A stretch of 6,043 bases of DNA from NCBI GenBank assembly GCA_028293465.1, contig JAQGOT010000581.1:1-6043 (forward strand), given 5' to 3'. The DNA is from Pedosphaera sp. GTDB taxonomy: Bacteria > Verrucomicrobiota > Verrucomicrobiia > Limisphaerales > Pedosphaeraceae. Below, in pieces: positions 1 through 6,043 of this stretch (its first letter is position 1; every line of letters begins with the position of its first letter). A program made the translations under genes and the position numbers. The notes beneath the pieces were generated by a model, which did not search any database, had not been told where the DNA came from, and worked only from the letters and a program-made list of their open reading frames with translations.

Positions 1-905
1 CGCGCGCCCAGCAGCGCAGCCAATTCGGTCACGATGCTTTGACAGACAATTGCCGGGTCCCGTTGTCCCTGGAAAATGGCGGCAAATTTCGTCAGGCTGG
101 TTTTCAACCAGTCCTGCGCCGCCTGCGCCGCCTGACGCTCCTGGACCTGGGCCGCCATCTGGTTGAAAACGGAGGCCAGATGGCCCACTTCATCACGTGA
201 GCCCACGGGCACGCGATGCGCGTAGTCTCCGCCGCCGATCTTCGCCGCTCCGTCCTGGAGCGACCGCAGTGGTGCGGTAATGCTTTTTGTGATGACCAGG
301 CCGGTTCCAGCCACCAGCAGGAAACCCAGCAACGTCCCATATAGAATGGTCGAAGACGTAAACTGGACTGTCTTGGCCGCCTGCTTCTGGCGTTCTCCCA
401 GTAATTGACGTTCCTCCTCCTCCATCTCGGAAATCAATTGGTGGACTGCCTCGGTCTGCTTTTGGCCCTCCTGCAGCATGGGCTTAACCAACGGGCTTTT
501 GGCATCGGGGTCGGACTGGCGCAGGTCCATCAGCTTTTGTGAGGTTTCCAGCCGGCTGGAAATCATCGGTTCAAGCCTGTCGAGACGCTGTTGTTGATGG
601 GGATTATCCGCGGTCAGCGTGCGCAACGTCTGCACGTGGTGGCGGATGTCCATGGCGGCGGCCTTAAATGCGTCGTGAAAGGAAGCTTCCATGAGGAATT
701 CAAAACCGCGCGCACTGCTCTGAGCCTCCACCACCGCGGCATACGTGCTTTCCAGCCCCTGCAACACCTCCACCGTATGCGTCACCAAGCGGGCGTCCGC
801 ATTGAGTGCCGTGATGTTTCGATAGGAAACCAGGCTGACGGTGACCAACGCCACCAAAGCCAGAGCGAAACCCATGGCTATCTTTTTACCAATGGAAAGG
901 TTCAT
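1..905 (-). CDS. Membrane sensor protein (CHASE3-HAMP-GAF), probably a histidine kinase, 5' part only
   Basis: The gene starts at the ATG at 905 and runs off the left edge; 301 codons are visible. Residues 9-28 are a first membrane segment after a short lysine-containing N-terminus. Residues 29-185 are a mostly helical periplasmic region with the hallmark SSARGFEFL (63-71), as in CHASE3 sensor domains, and a strongly charged helix near 160-178. A second membrane segment spans about 187-205. A HAMP domain follows (209-256), with the conserved P212 and the DEVGHLASVFNQM block (238-250). The stretch from W266 resembles the linker and start of the GAF domain found in large hybrid sensor kinases. 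Such proteins sense a periplasmic signal and pass it to a cytoplasmic kinase module, which would lie beyond the edge; a chemoreceptor or cyclase output cannot be excluded. There is no clear Shine-Dalgarno sequence. The frame stays open upstream to a TGA at 984-986, but ATG 905 places the first membrane helix correctly. It lies 253 bases downstream of the hybrid kinase on the same strand. Confidence 0.88.
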   Translation of the reverse strand, partial: MNLSIGKKIAMGFALALVALVTVSLVSYRNITALNADARLVTHTVEVLQGLESTYAAVVEAQSSARGFEFLMEASFHDAFKAAAMDIRHHVQTLRTLTADNPHQQQRLDRLEPMISSRLETSQKLMDLRQSDPDAKSPLVKPMLQEGQKQTEAVHQLISEMEEEERQLLGERQKQAAKTVQFTSSTILYGTLLGFLLVAGTGLVITKSITAPLRSLQDGAAKIGGGDYAHRVPVGSRDEVGHLASVFNQMAAQVQERQAAQAAQDWLKTSLTKFAAIFQGQRDPAIVCQSIVTELAALLGA

Positions 906-1158
906 GAAATCGTCGGTGACAACCGGAAGGGGAAGAGAGCAATTCTCAACAAGCCGTCGCTGGCCACAAACCCAAACGGAAATTCAGCTATGGCCAGCCT
1001 GCGGCGGGGAAGGCCGGAGGCAGGTTCCGCCGCGCTCGGAACCGAAAAGAGAAATGTCCAACGGGCAATTGTTCCATGCAGAGCCTGAGGCAGCAAACCA
1101 CAGTCCTCCGCCAATTCCTCGGCGGACAGCACCCGAAAATTTTTCCCAAACATTACCC

Positions 1159-3186
1159 TCAAAGGGAAAGCGATTCTGCGCGTATGTCAAGCGTGCCGTG
1201 TCCTACACCGCCCATTTGTCCCTCCGGAGTGAATACCTGGTCGTCAACCATCGGTGTGGGCACCGGCGCATTCACGGTCATTTCGGTGGCGAGGAGCTGG
1301 CACAAAACCGTCCGCAGCTCCTCGGCGGCGAAAGGCTTCTTCAAAAATGCTTGCACGCCCAGTTGCCCCGCCTTGGTGAGCACCGATTCAGAACCGAGTC
1401 CGCTCATGCCGATAATTTTGAGGGCGGGATCGATTCGGCGCAGGGCCTGGATGGTTTCCGGGCCATTCATGACGGGCATCATCATGTCGGTCACCACCAC
1501 CTTGATCTCCGCTCGATGCCGCTCATAAATCGCCACCCCCTCCGCGCCGTGCTTGGCGGTGAGCACCGAATAATTGAAGGATTCCAGCAACAGCTTCGTT
1601 ACTTCCAAAACGGCAAACTCATCGTCGATCACGAGAATCACCTCGCCGTGCCCCATGGACGACTCGGCTGGGTTTTCCTCACCTGACGACGTTTCCGGCG
1701 GCTGGCTGGTGGCGGGCAGGAAAATCCTGAACACCGATCCGTGCCCAACCTCGCTGGTCACCTCCACGAACCCGCCGTGGGTTTTGACAATTCCCATCAC
1801 CGTGGAAAGGCCCAAGCCCGTTCCCCGGCCGGCTTCCTTGGTGGTAAAAAAGGGTTCGAAAATTTTGCCCAGTATTTCCGGGTCCATGCCTGAACCGGTG
1901 TCGCCGGCGGTCAGGAGCACGTACGAGCCTGGAACTTGCGACTGGCCGTGCAGGCTTGTTTCCTCGAGGATGACATTGCTCGCTTCAATCCGGAGGCAAC
2001 CGCCATTTGGCATCGCATCGCGGGCGTTCAAGCACAAGTTCAGCAAGACCTGGTGCAGTTGCGTGGCATTGCCCCTGACCGGCCAAAGGTGCGGCGCCGC
2101 TTTGCTTTGAATTTGAATGGAACGGGGAAAGGTGTCCTCGGCGAGTTTGACCATCTCATCGACCAGGTGCCGAAGCTGCAGCGGCGCATGTTCGCCCCCC
2201 ACACCGCGGGCGAAGGAAAGGATCTGTTTGACCATATCAACACTGCGCCGGGCGCTGGTTTGCGCCAAGGCCAACAGCCTTTTGCTGTCCTCCGTAACCA
2301 GTTCGTCGCGGATAAAACTGAACGCCATCAAGACAGGGGTCAGGGCATTATTCAGATCATGGGCAATGCCGCCGGCCAGCGCGCCAATGCTCTCCATCCG
2401 TTGTGTGCGCAGCAACTGGGCCTGGATTTGCTTCTTTTCGGTGATGTCGGTGTTGATGATCAGGATGGATTTGGGTTCACCGCGCTGGTCGCGCATCAAT
2501 GTCCACCGGCTTTCGACAATGATTTTCTTCTGATCCTTGGTCACCTGATGCAGTTCCCCCTGCCACCCACCCCCCCGGATCAGGCTTTTCAGGGCCGCGG
2601 ACGGACTGGTTAAATCGCCTTGAAAAAGCAGGTCATCCGCGATGCGACCCAACGCTTCCTCGGCGCTCCAACCATACAGGCGTTCAGCGCTTTTGTTCCA
2701 ATAGAGAATGCGTTGATTCAGGTCATTCAAACAAATGGCATCCTGCGCGCAATCCAGCAGTGCCGCTTGGGCCCGAACCTGCTCCTCCGCCTGCTGCCGC
2801 TGCCTCGCGTCTTCCGCTTCGGCCAACGCCCGCCGAATCGCCGGCACCAACCGGCTGGGCCGGTCCTTGATGACGTAATCGGTGGCTCCTTGCTTCAGGG
2901 ATTCGATGGCCCGCTCCTCCCCAATGGTCCCCGAAACAAAAATGAACGGGATTTCCGGACACTTTTTACGCGCCAGTTTCAAGGCAGACAACCCATCGAA
3001 AGTGGGCAGTGAGTAGTCCGACACGATCAACTCGAACCGACCCTGTTCCAAAGCCGCTTCGAACTCCGGCTGTGTTTTCACCCGGGTGAGCGCGCAATCC
3101 AGGTTTTCCGCTTTCAAGATCCGCTCCAGCATTTCGGCGTCGAGCGGGTCGTCTTCAAGATGGAGCAACTGCAAAGGTTTTTTCAC
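1159..3186 (-). CDS. Hybrid histidine kinase: receiver-PAS-HisKA-HATPase-receiver
   Basis: A soluble two-component signalling protein of 675 residues with no membrane segment. Numbered from GTG 3186: the first receiver domain (5-122) has acidic residues E11/D12/D13, phospho-acceptor D57, S85 and K107. A short helix leads to a PAS domain (139-250, ending in the typical DITEKK). The HisKA domain contains GGIAHDLNN with phospho-histidine H276, of the NtrB-like type. The HATPase domain has the N-box NLCLNARDAM (383-392), DTGSGM (429-434), FEPFFTTK (443-450) and GRGTGLGLS (453-461). The second receiver (515-635) has D521/D522, acceptor D567, S595 and K617. All catalytic residues are present, so it should autophosphorylate and pass phosphate to its C-terminal receiver; the first receiver suggests input from another kinase. 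The frame is open back to a TTG at 3303, but GTG 3186 gives MKKPLQLLHLEDD, a normal receiver start, and the 39 preceding codons include an AT-rich non-domain stretch. Partner and signal are unknown; the CHASE3 sensor downstream is a candidate. Confidence 0.93.
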   Translation of the reverse strand: MKKPLQLLHLEDDPLDAEMLERILKAENLDCALTRVKTQPEFEAALEQGRFELIVSDYSLPTFDGLSALKLARKKCPEIPFIFVSGTIGEERAIESLKQGATDYVIKDRPSRLVPAIRRALAEAEDARQRQQAEEQVRAQAALLDCAQDAICLNDLNQRILYWNKSAERLYGWSAEEALGRIADDLLFQGDLTSPSAALKSLIRGGGWQGELHQVTKDQKKIIVESRWTLMRDQRGEPKSILIINTDITEKKQIQAQLLRTQRMESIGALAGGIAHDLNNALTPVLMAFSFIRDELVTEDSKRLLALAQTSARRSVDMVKQILSFARGVGGEHAPLQLRHLVDEMVKLAEDTFPRSIQIQSKAAPHLWPVRGNATQLHQVLLNLCLNARDAMPNGGCLRIEASNVILEETSLHGQSQVPGSYVLLTAGDTGSGMDPEILGKIFEPFFTTKEAGRGTGLGLSTVMGIVKTHGGFVEVTSEVGHGSVFRIFLPATSQPPETSSGEENPAESSMGHGEVILVIDDEFAVLEVTKLLLESFNYSVLTAKHGAEGVAIYERHRAEIKVVVTDMMMPVMNGPETIQALRRIDPALKIIGMSGLGSESVLTKAGQLGVQAFLKKPFAAEELRTVLCQLLATEMTVNAPVPTPMVDDQVFTPEGQMGGVGHGTLDIRAESLSL

Positions 3187-3606
3187 TAAATTTTTTATAA
3201 TAACAATTAGGCCCTTCTCACTGCCGGCGACCGGTCGGTCATCCAAGCGCGCGCACAACAAAGGTCCATCTAGTATACGTATGAAAAACACCAGATCTTT
3301 CAAAAATCTTTCGCGCGTGTCCTGGCAATCAACGCAATCCCTTGTGCTGCGGCGTCTTGGGAGTGAAGAAAACCTGCGATCTATCTTGCTCTGACCCTCT
3401 GTGCAATCGGCTTTGAAGCCATGCCTCCCCAGTTCATGCCTTGGTTCTCCTGAGCGGCGCAGGATTCATGGCAGTGACCAAGTTGAATCGTCCATGCAGA
3501 TGATATGTCCTGAATTCCGAGAAAAAACCCCTCCCGAGTCCGGGCTCATCAGTTTGGACGATTGCAAGCATCCTGCCAGAGACTTAAACTCAAACCATTG
3601 AAAACG
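3187..3606. other. Divergent intergenic region between kinase and sulfatase; no gene seen
   Basis: This stretch separates two divergent genes and should hold both promoters. Directly upstream of the kinase start is an AT-rich patch (about 3184-3212) that stands out from its GC-rich surroundings. On the minus strand TATACT (3277-3272) resembles a -10 element, with TTGAAA at 3303-3298; the 20-base spacing is too long for a good sigma-70 promoter. It overlaps the 8-base palindrome ATACGTAT (3275-3282). GACCGGTC (3229-3236) is a second palindrome. On the plus side TTGAAT (3483-3488) could be a weak -35 for the sulfatase, but no good -10 follows. Short inverted repeats occur at 3409-3420 and 3448-3464. 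Open frames here show no recognisable protein and I see no tRNA or riboswitch. Confidence 0.6.
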
Positions 3607-5349
3607 ATGAACCTTGCGCGATCACCGCGACTCCGGGAAGCGCTTGCCCTCGTGACCATCCTGGCCGCGGCGTCTTTGGGGTGTATGGCGGCTGAGAAGG
3701 CGACCCGGCCGAACATTGTGCTGGTGCTGGCCGATGACCTCGGGTTTTCAGATCTTGGCTGTTTCGGTTCGGAAATGCCCACGCCGAACCTGGACCGGAT
3801 GGCTGCGAGCGGCCTGCGGATGTCCCAGTTTTACACCACTCCCCGTTGTTGCCCGACGCGGGCGGCGTTGCTGACCGGGTTGTATCCGCAACAGGCCGGC
3901 ATTGGCAACATGATGGAGGATCGGGGGATACCCGGCTATCGCGGGGAGATCAACCGGAACTGCCTGACCGTGGCCGAGGAATTGCGCCGGGCGGATTACC
4001 ACACCCTGATGGCAGGTAAATGGCACGTCTGCCACATCCGGTTCGACGGTAAAAAGCAGATAAATTACGAATCCGACGAGCCGTTCTGGGACCACAAGCA
4101 GGGGTGGCCGCTGCAGCGCGGTTTCGAGGAATATTGGGGCACAATTCATGGGGTCAACAGTTATTATGACCCTTTCTCACTGGTGGAAGGCAACCTCCCC
4201 ACCCGGCCTGCAACCACGAATTTTTATTATACGGATGCCATTACCGATAAGGCCGTGGCTGATATCGACCGCTACGCCCATGCAGACAAGCCGTTCTTTC
4301 TCTATGTAGCCTACACCGCGCCACATTGGCCGTTGCAAGCGCCGGAAGCGGACATCGCAAAGTATCGGCAACGCTACCTCGCGGGCTGGGACACCATCCG
4401 CACCAATCGCTACAAACGGCAACTGGAGTTGGGGCTCATCGACAAGACCTGGCCGTTGACGCCACGGGATCCGCGTGTGCCGCCGTGGAGCGAGGTGCGC
4501 GACAAGGAATGGGAGGCGAATCGAATGGCCACCTACGCTGCCATGGTCGAGCACCTGGACCGGGGTGTGGGACGCATTCGCGATCAGCTGCGTGAACGGG
4601 GCATTGAGCAGAACACCCTGCTTATTTTTCTTTCAGACAACGGTGGTTGCGCCGAAGCCGTGGACCCCGGCTGGTATGATGTTCCGAGCCGGACACGCGA
4701 TGATCGGCGCATCCAGGCGGGCGTCAGCGATCATTCGGTTTTTGCCGGGCCAGACACGGTCTGGCAGAGCTACGGCCTACCTTGGGCGAACGTCAGCGAC
4801 ACGCCCTTCCTGTTATATAAGCATTTCACCCATGAAGGCGGCATTGCGACGCCTTTCATCGCTCAATGGCCCGCCGTGATTCAAAATACCGGCAGCATCT
4901 CAGCCCAACTCGGCCACGTGACCGACATCATGGCCACGTTTGTTGACATCGCAAAGGCCCATCATCCGCAGAACCTGGATGGGCATCCGGTGCCGGCCTT
5001 GGAAGGCGAAAGCTTGCTCCCGATCCTGGCGGGTAAAACCCGCCCCCACCCGGCTCCGGTTTTTTGGGAGCATGAGGGAAATCGCGCGGTCCGGCTGGCC
5101 CAATGGAAGCTGGTGGCCCGCCATGGTCATAATTGGGAGCTTTACGACCTTCAGGCTGACCGAACGGAGCTCAACAACCTCGCCGCCAGCCACCCGGAGA
5201 AGGTGAAGGAAATGTCGGCGCTTTACGATGCCTGGGCCAAGCGATGCAACGTCGTTCCACCGGAGCAACTCCCGCGCGAACTGCCGGTCAGTCCCGTTGA
5301 AGACAGTACCAACCAGCCGAAGCCGCCCGCCGGAACGCCGGGTGCTTGA
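3607..5349 (+). CDS. Secreted arylsulfatase (Cys-type, sulfatase family S1)
   Basis: A 580-residue enzyme that should hydrolyse sulfate esters outside the cytoplasm. Numbered from ATG 3607, an Arg-containing n-region and hydrophobic stretch (12-24) form a signal peptide, with likely cleavage near A28/A29. C26 lacks a proper lipobox, so a lipoprotein is less likely. The domain starts at RPNIVLVLADD with metal ligands D43/D44. CCPTRAALLTG (81-91) is the sulfatase signature: C81 should be converted to formylglycine, and R85 belongs to the active site. GKWH supplies K138 and H140, TAPHWP supplies H240, SDNGG supplies D344/N345, and YKHFTHEGG supplies K405. All expected active-site positions are filled. 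Between GKWH and WPLQRGF lies a loop of about 24 residues. The C-terminus ends in a proline-rich tail of about 30 residues. Length is normal for the family. The substrate cannot be read from sequence; sulfated polysaccharides are typical for such secreted enzymes. No formylglycine-generating or anaerobic maturation enzyme is in view. A TTG at 3562 in frame would add 15 residues before the signal peptide, so ATG 3607 is preferred; no clear ribosome binding site is seen. Confidence 0.94.
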   Translation: MNLARSPRLREALALVTILAAASLGCMAAEKATRPNIVLVLADDLGFSDLGCFGSEMPTPNLDRMAASGLRMSQFYTTPRCCPTRAALLTGLYPQQAGIGNMMEDRGIPGYRGEINRNCLTVAEELRRADYHTLMAGKWHVCHIRFDGKKQINYESDEPFWDHKQGWPLQRGFEEYWGTIHGVNSYYDPFSLVEGNLPTRPATTNFYYTDAITDKAVADIDRYAHADKPFFLYVAYTAPHWPLQAPEADIAKYRQRYLAGWDTIRTNRYKRQLELGLIDKTWPLTPRDPRVPPWSEVRDKEWEANRMATYAAMVEHLDRGVGRIRDQLRERGIEQNTLLIFLSDNGGCAEAVDPGWYDVPSRTRDDRRIQAGVSDHSVFAGPDTVWQSYGLPWANVSDTPFLLYKHFTHEGGIATPFIAQWPAVIQNTGSISAQLGHVTDIMATFVDIAKAHHPQNLDGHPVPALEGESLLPILAGKTRPHPAPVFWEHEGNRAVRLAQWKLVARHGHNWELYDLQADRTELNNLAASHPEKVKEMSALYDAWAKRCNVVPPEQLPRELPVSPVEDSTNQPKPPAGTPGA

Positions 5350-5371
5350 GCCCACCGTCGGAACGTCTCCC

Positions 5372-5392
5372 CTTGGAAGGCCGGGTTCCAAG
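5372..5392. repeat. Inverted repeat with 7-base arms just after the sulfatase gene
   Basis: CTTGGAA (5372-5378) and TTCCAAG (5386-5392) are perfect complements separated by GGCCGGG. The right arm is shared with the next hairpin (5387-5403), so only one of the two structures can form at a time in a transcript. It begins 23 bases after the sulfatase stop codon and has no T-run directly behind it, so alone it is a poor intrinsic terminator. Confidence 0.55.
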
Positions 5393-5411
5393 CGCGGCTT
5401 GGATTAAATTT
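5387..5411 (+). terminator. Possible intrinsic terminator of the sulfatase transcript
   Basis: TCCAAGC (5387-5393) pairs perfectly with GCTTGGA (5397-5403) around a three-base GCG loop and is followed by TTAAATTT. The position, 37 bases past the sulfatase stop codon, suits a terminator. The stem is short and the tail is an interrupted T-run, so efficiency is uncertain. A weaker hairpin, CCTGC-TTTT-GCAGG, follows at 5422-5435. Confidence 0.4.
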
Positions 5412-5473
5412 CGCCCTGCCCCCTGCTTTTGCAGGCTGAGATGGCCCCGATTTGCTCAAATGTTCCCTATCTG

Positions 5474-5741
5474 ATGAACACGCTGGTTGGAATCGTCGAG
5501 GAGGAGGAGGTGTTCCGGACCATGCTTGTTAAATTGGTGAACGCACGCGCGGGTTAAAATGCAGAAGCTGCCTGCGCGCAAGCCCGAGTTGATCCTCATG
5601 GATCTGAACCTGCCGCAGATGCCCGGCACGGAATGCATTCGGCGGCTGAAGGAATTGCTTCCCGCGACCCGGTTCATCGTGCTGACCGTGCATAAGGACA
5701 GCGAACACATCTTTCGTGCTCTCAAAGCCGGCGCCAGCGGC
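5474..5741 (+). pseudogene. Degraded NarL/FixJ-type response regulator (receiver domain remnants)
   Basis: Two receiver fragments lie in different frames. The first, from ATG 5474, reads MNTLVGIVEEEEVFRTMLVK and stops at TAA 5555-5557; it is recognisable as the beta1-alpha1 part of a receiver. The second, in another frame from about 5559, contains KPELILMDLNLPQMPG with the phospho-acceptor Asp at 5601-5603, LLPATRFIVLTVHKD with the conserved Thr, and IFRALKAGASG ending at 5741. Compared with normal receivers, about 15 residues are missing between the fragments, so there is a deletion as well as a frame change. The acidic pair expected as D-D is E-E. Similarity stops just where YLLK, with the conserved Lys, should follow; the last part of the receiver and any LuxR-type DNA-binding domain are absent. 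The open frame continues to 5927 without recognisable content. The gene cannot make a working regulator. It lies 124 bases after the sulfatase on the same strand and may once have belonged to a two-component system nearby. Confidence 0.82.
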
Positions 5742-5905
5742 CAACCGATAATAAGGATACTTCGGGAATTTAGCGTAGATACCGCTTCCGCCCGCCGATG
5801 TCGTAATACCATCGGGAACTTCATTTTGCGGTGGGGTTTGATCGAATTCGGTGCGGAATCTGTGCGGAGATTCCCAGAATCGTCAGTCAATCTCCTCAGT
5901 AAAGT
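5742..5905. other. Noncoding stretch rich in short inverted repeats
   Basis: After receiver similarity ends at 5741 the sequence changes character and shows no recognisable protein in any frame. It holds two perfect hairpins: CCGATG/CATCGG (5795-5800 and 5810-5815, 9-base loop) and GGAATCT/AGATTCC (5855-5861 and 5868-5874, 6-base loop). The motif GTGCGG occurs at 5851-5856 and 5862-5867, giving an imperfect 11-base tandem repeat. It ends at the tRNA-derived fragment. I cannot assign it to a known element; it may be debris left by the event that truncated the regulator. Confidence 0.5.
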
Positions 5906-5928
5906 TGGTGCCCACGACAGGACTTGAA
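5906..5928 (-). other. tRNA 3'-end fragment, probable attachment (att) site remnant
   Basis: Read on the minus strand, this 23-base stretch consists of the T-loop TTCAAGT, the 3' T-stem strand CCTGT, the 3' acceptor strand CGTGGGC, discriminator A and terminal CCA. The bases before it (AGTCC) do not pair with CCTGT, and no anticodon or D-arm follows upstream, so it is only the 3' end and not a gene. Integrases of the tyrosine recombinase family often use exactly this part of a tRNA gene, leaving such a fragment at the far end of the integrated element. In that reading the element lies to the right (above 5928) and the chromosome to the left. Discriminator A and the implied 5' acceptor strand GCCCACG would fit a tRNA-Leu, but the identity is inferred only. 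Confidence 0.68.
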
Positions 5929-5931
5929 GGA

Positions 5932-5968
5932 CTGCGCGTTTCCTCCGGAATTCGAAGGATTTGCGCAG
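5932..5968. repeat. Imperfect hairpin next to the tRNA fragment
   Basis: CTGCGC (5932-5937) pairs with GCGCAG (5963-5968), and inside it TCCT (5941-5944) pairs with AGGA (5956-5959), with three-base internal loops on both sides and GAATTC in the apical loop. It starts three bases from the tRNA-derived fragment, on the side where the putative element would lie. No T-run follows, so a terminator role is unlikely; a protein-binding site at the attachment region is possible but unproven. Confidence 0.45.
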
Positions 5969-5977
5969 CCTCCCCCC

Positions 5978-6033
5978 AAAGTGCCCTGAAAGTGCCTTTG
6001 TGGCCTTTTCCGGCAACCGGTAACGAAGGCACT
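5978..6033. repeat. Direct and inverted AGTGCC repeats, possible integrase arm sites
   Basis: AAAGTGCCCTG (5978-5988) is followed without a gap by AAAGTGCCTTT (5989-5999), matching at 9 of 11 positions. AGTGCCTT (5991-5998) recurs inverted as AAGGCACT (6026-6033); with one G-T pair the arms extend to ten bases (5991-6000 and 6024-6033). The loop contains a second small inverted repeat, CCGG-CAA-CCGG (6010-6020). Three copies of one motif, 50 to 105 bases from a tRNA-derived att-like fragment, resemble arm-type binding sites of tyrosine integrases, but a structured RNA or chance cannot be ruled out. Confidence 0.4.
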
Positions 6034-6043
6034 GGCAACGGAA

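Noticed and set aside
1023..1043. Perfect inverted repeat GGTTCCG/CGGAACC between the two signalling genes, considered as a terminator
   Set aside because: No T-run follows on either strand in the right place; kept only as a possible structure.
841..1686. Long plus-strand open frame of 281 codons
   Set aside because: It lies mostly opposite the hybrid kinase, whose domains and catalytic residues are unmistakable; its translation is rich in His and Arg without any recognisable motif.
1936..2613. Plus-strand open frame of 225 codons
   Set aside because: It is the antisense shadow of the HisKA and HATPase region of the hybrid kinase.
3401..3601. Plus-strand open frame of 66 codons upstream of the sulfatase
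   Set aside because: No motif, no ribosome binding site and irregular composition; it most likely occupies promoter DNA.
3630..3690. Sulfatase as a lipoprotein because of Cys 26 in the signal peptide
   Set aside because: The residues before the Cys (S-L-G) do not match the usual lipobox, and a normal signal peptidase I site (A28/A29) lies just behind.
5907..5928. Plus-strand reading VPTTGLE, like peptides often annotated near tRNA ends
   Set aside because: This peptide pattern is a known artefact of translating the antisense of a tRNA T-arm; the nucleotide match to a tRNA 3' end explains it.
5456..6016. Minus-strand open frame of 186 codons at the right end
   Set aside because: It runs antisense through the tRNA fragment and the response-regulator remnant, and its translation resembles no protein.

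Overview
The window is GC-rich bacterial DNA whose proteins suggest a soil- or water-dwelling member of the PVC group, most likely Verrucomicrobiota. The grounds are a secreted arylsulfatase of the type abundant in that group, a NtrB-like hybrid kinase and a CHASE3-HAMP-GAF sensor close together, and weak or absent Shine-Dalgarno sequences before every start. This placement is inference; there is no rRNA or complete marker gene to test it.

Layout: (1) 1-905, minus strand: the first 301 codons of a membrane sensor (TM, CHASE3-like domain, TM, HAMP, start of a GAF-like domain) that runs off the left edge. (2) 1159-3186, minus strand: a soluble hybrid histidine kinase with the order receiver, PAS, HisKA, HATPase, receiver. 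It lies upstream of the first gene in the same direction, so the two may form one signalling operon, although 253 bases separate them. (3) 3187-3606: a divergent intergenic region with an AT-rich patch close to the kinase start and no convincing gene. (4) 3607-5349, plus strand: an exported Cys-type sulfatase with all the expected active-site residues, followed by overlapping inverted repeats that include a terminator-like hairpin. (5) 5474-5741, plus strand: the decayed remains of a NarL/FixJ-type response regulator, with a frameshift, an internal gap, altered acidic residues and no C-terminal part. (6) 5742-6043: noncoding DNA rich in small inverted repeats. It holds a 23-base copy of a tRNA 3' end (T-loop to CCA, minus strand) without the rest of the tRNA, next to direct and inverted repeats. 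This is the usual appearance of the distal attachment site of an element integrated in a tRNA gene.

How the parts work together: the two kinases probably belong to one phosphorelay whose output lies outside the window. The sulfatase would act outside the cytoplasm on sulfated organic compounds, probably polysaccharides. It is divergent from the kinases, and nothing in the sequence proves that they regulate it. The right-hand 570 bases look like a chromosomal scar or boundary zone: a broken regulator ending next to a tRNA-derived att-like site. I see no CRISPR array, complete RNA gene, transposase or integrase, and no clear evidence of a new biological system. The most informative signal is the tRNA-fragment boundary.
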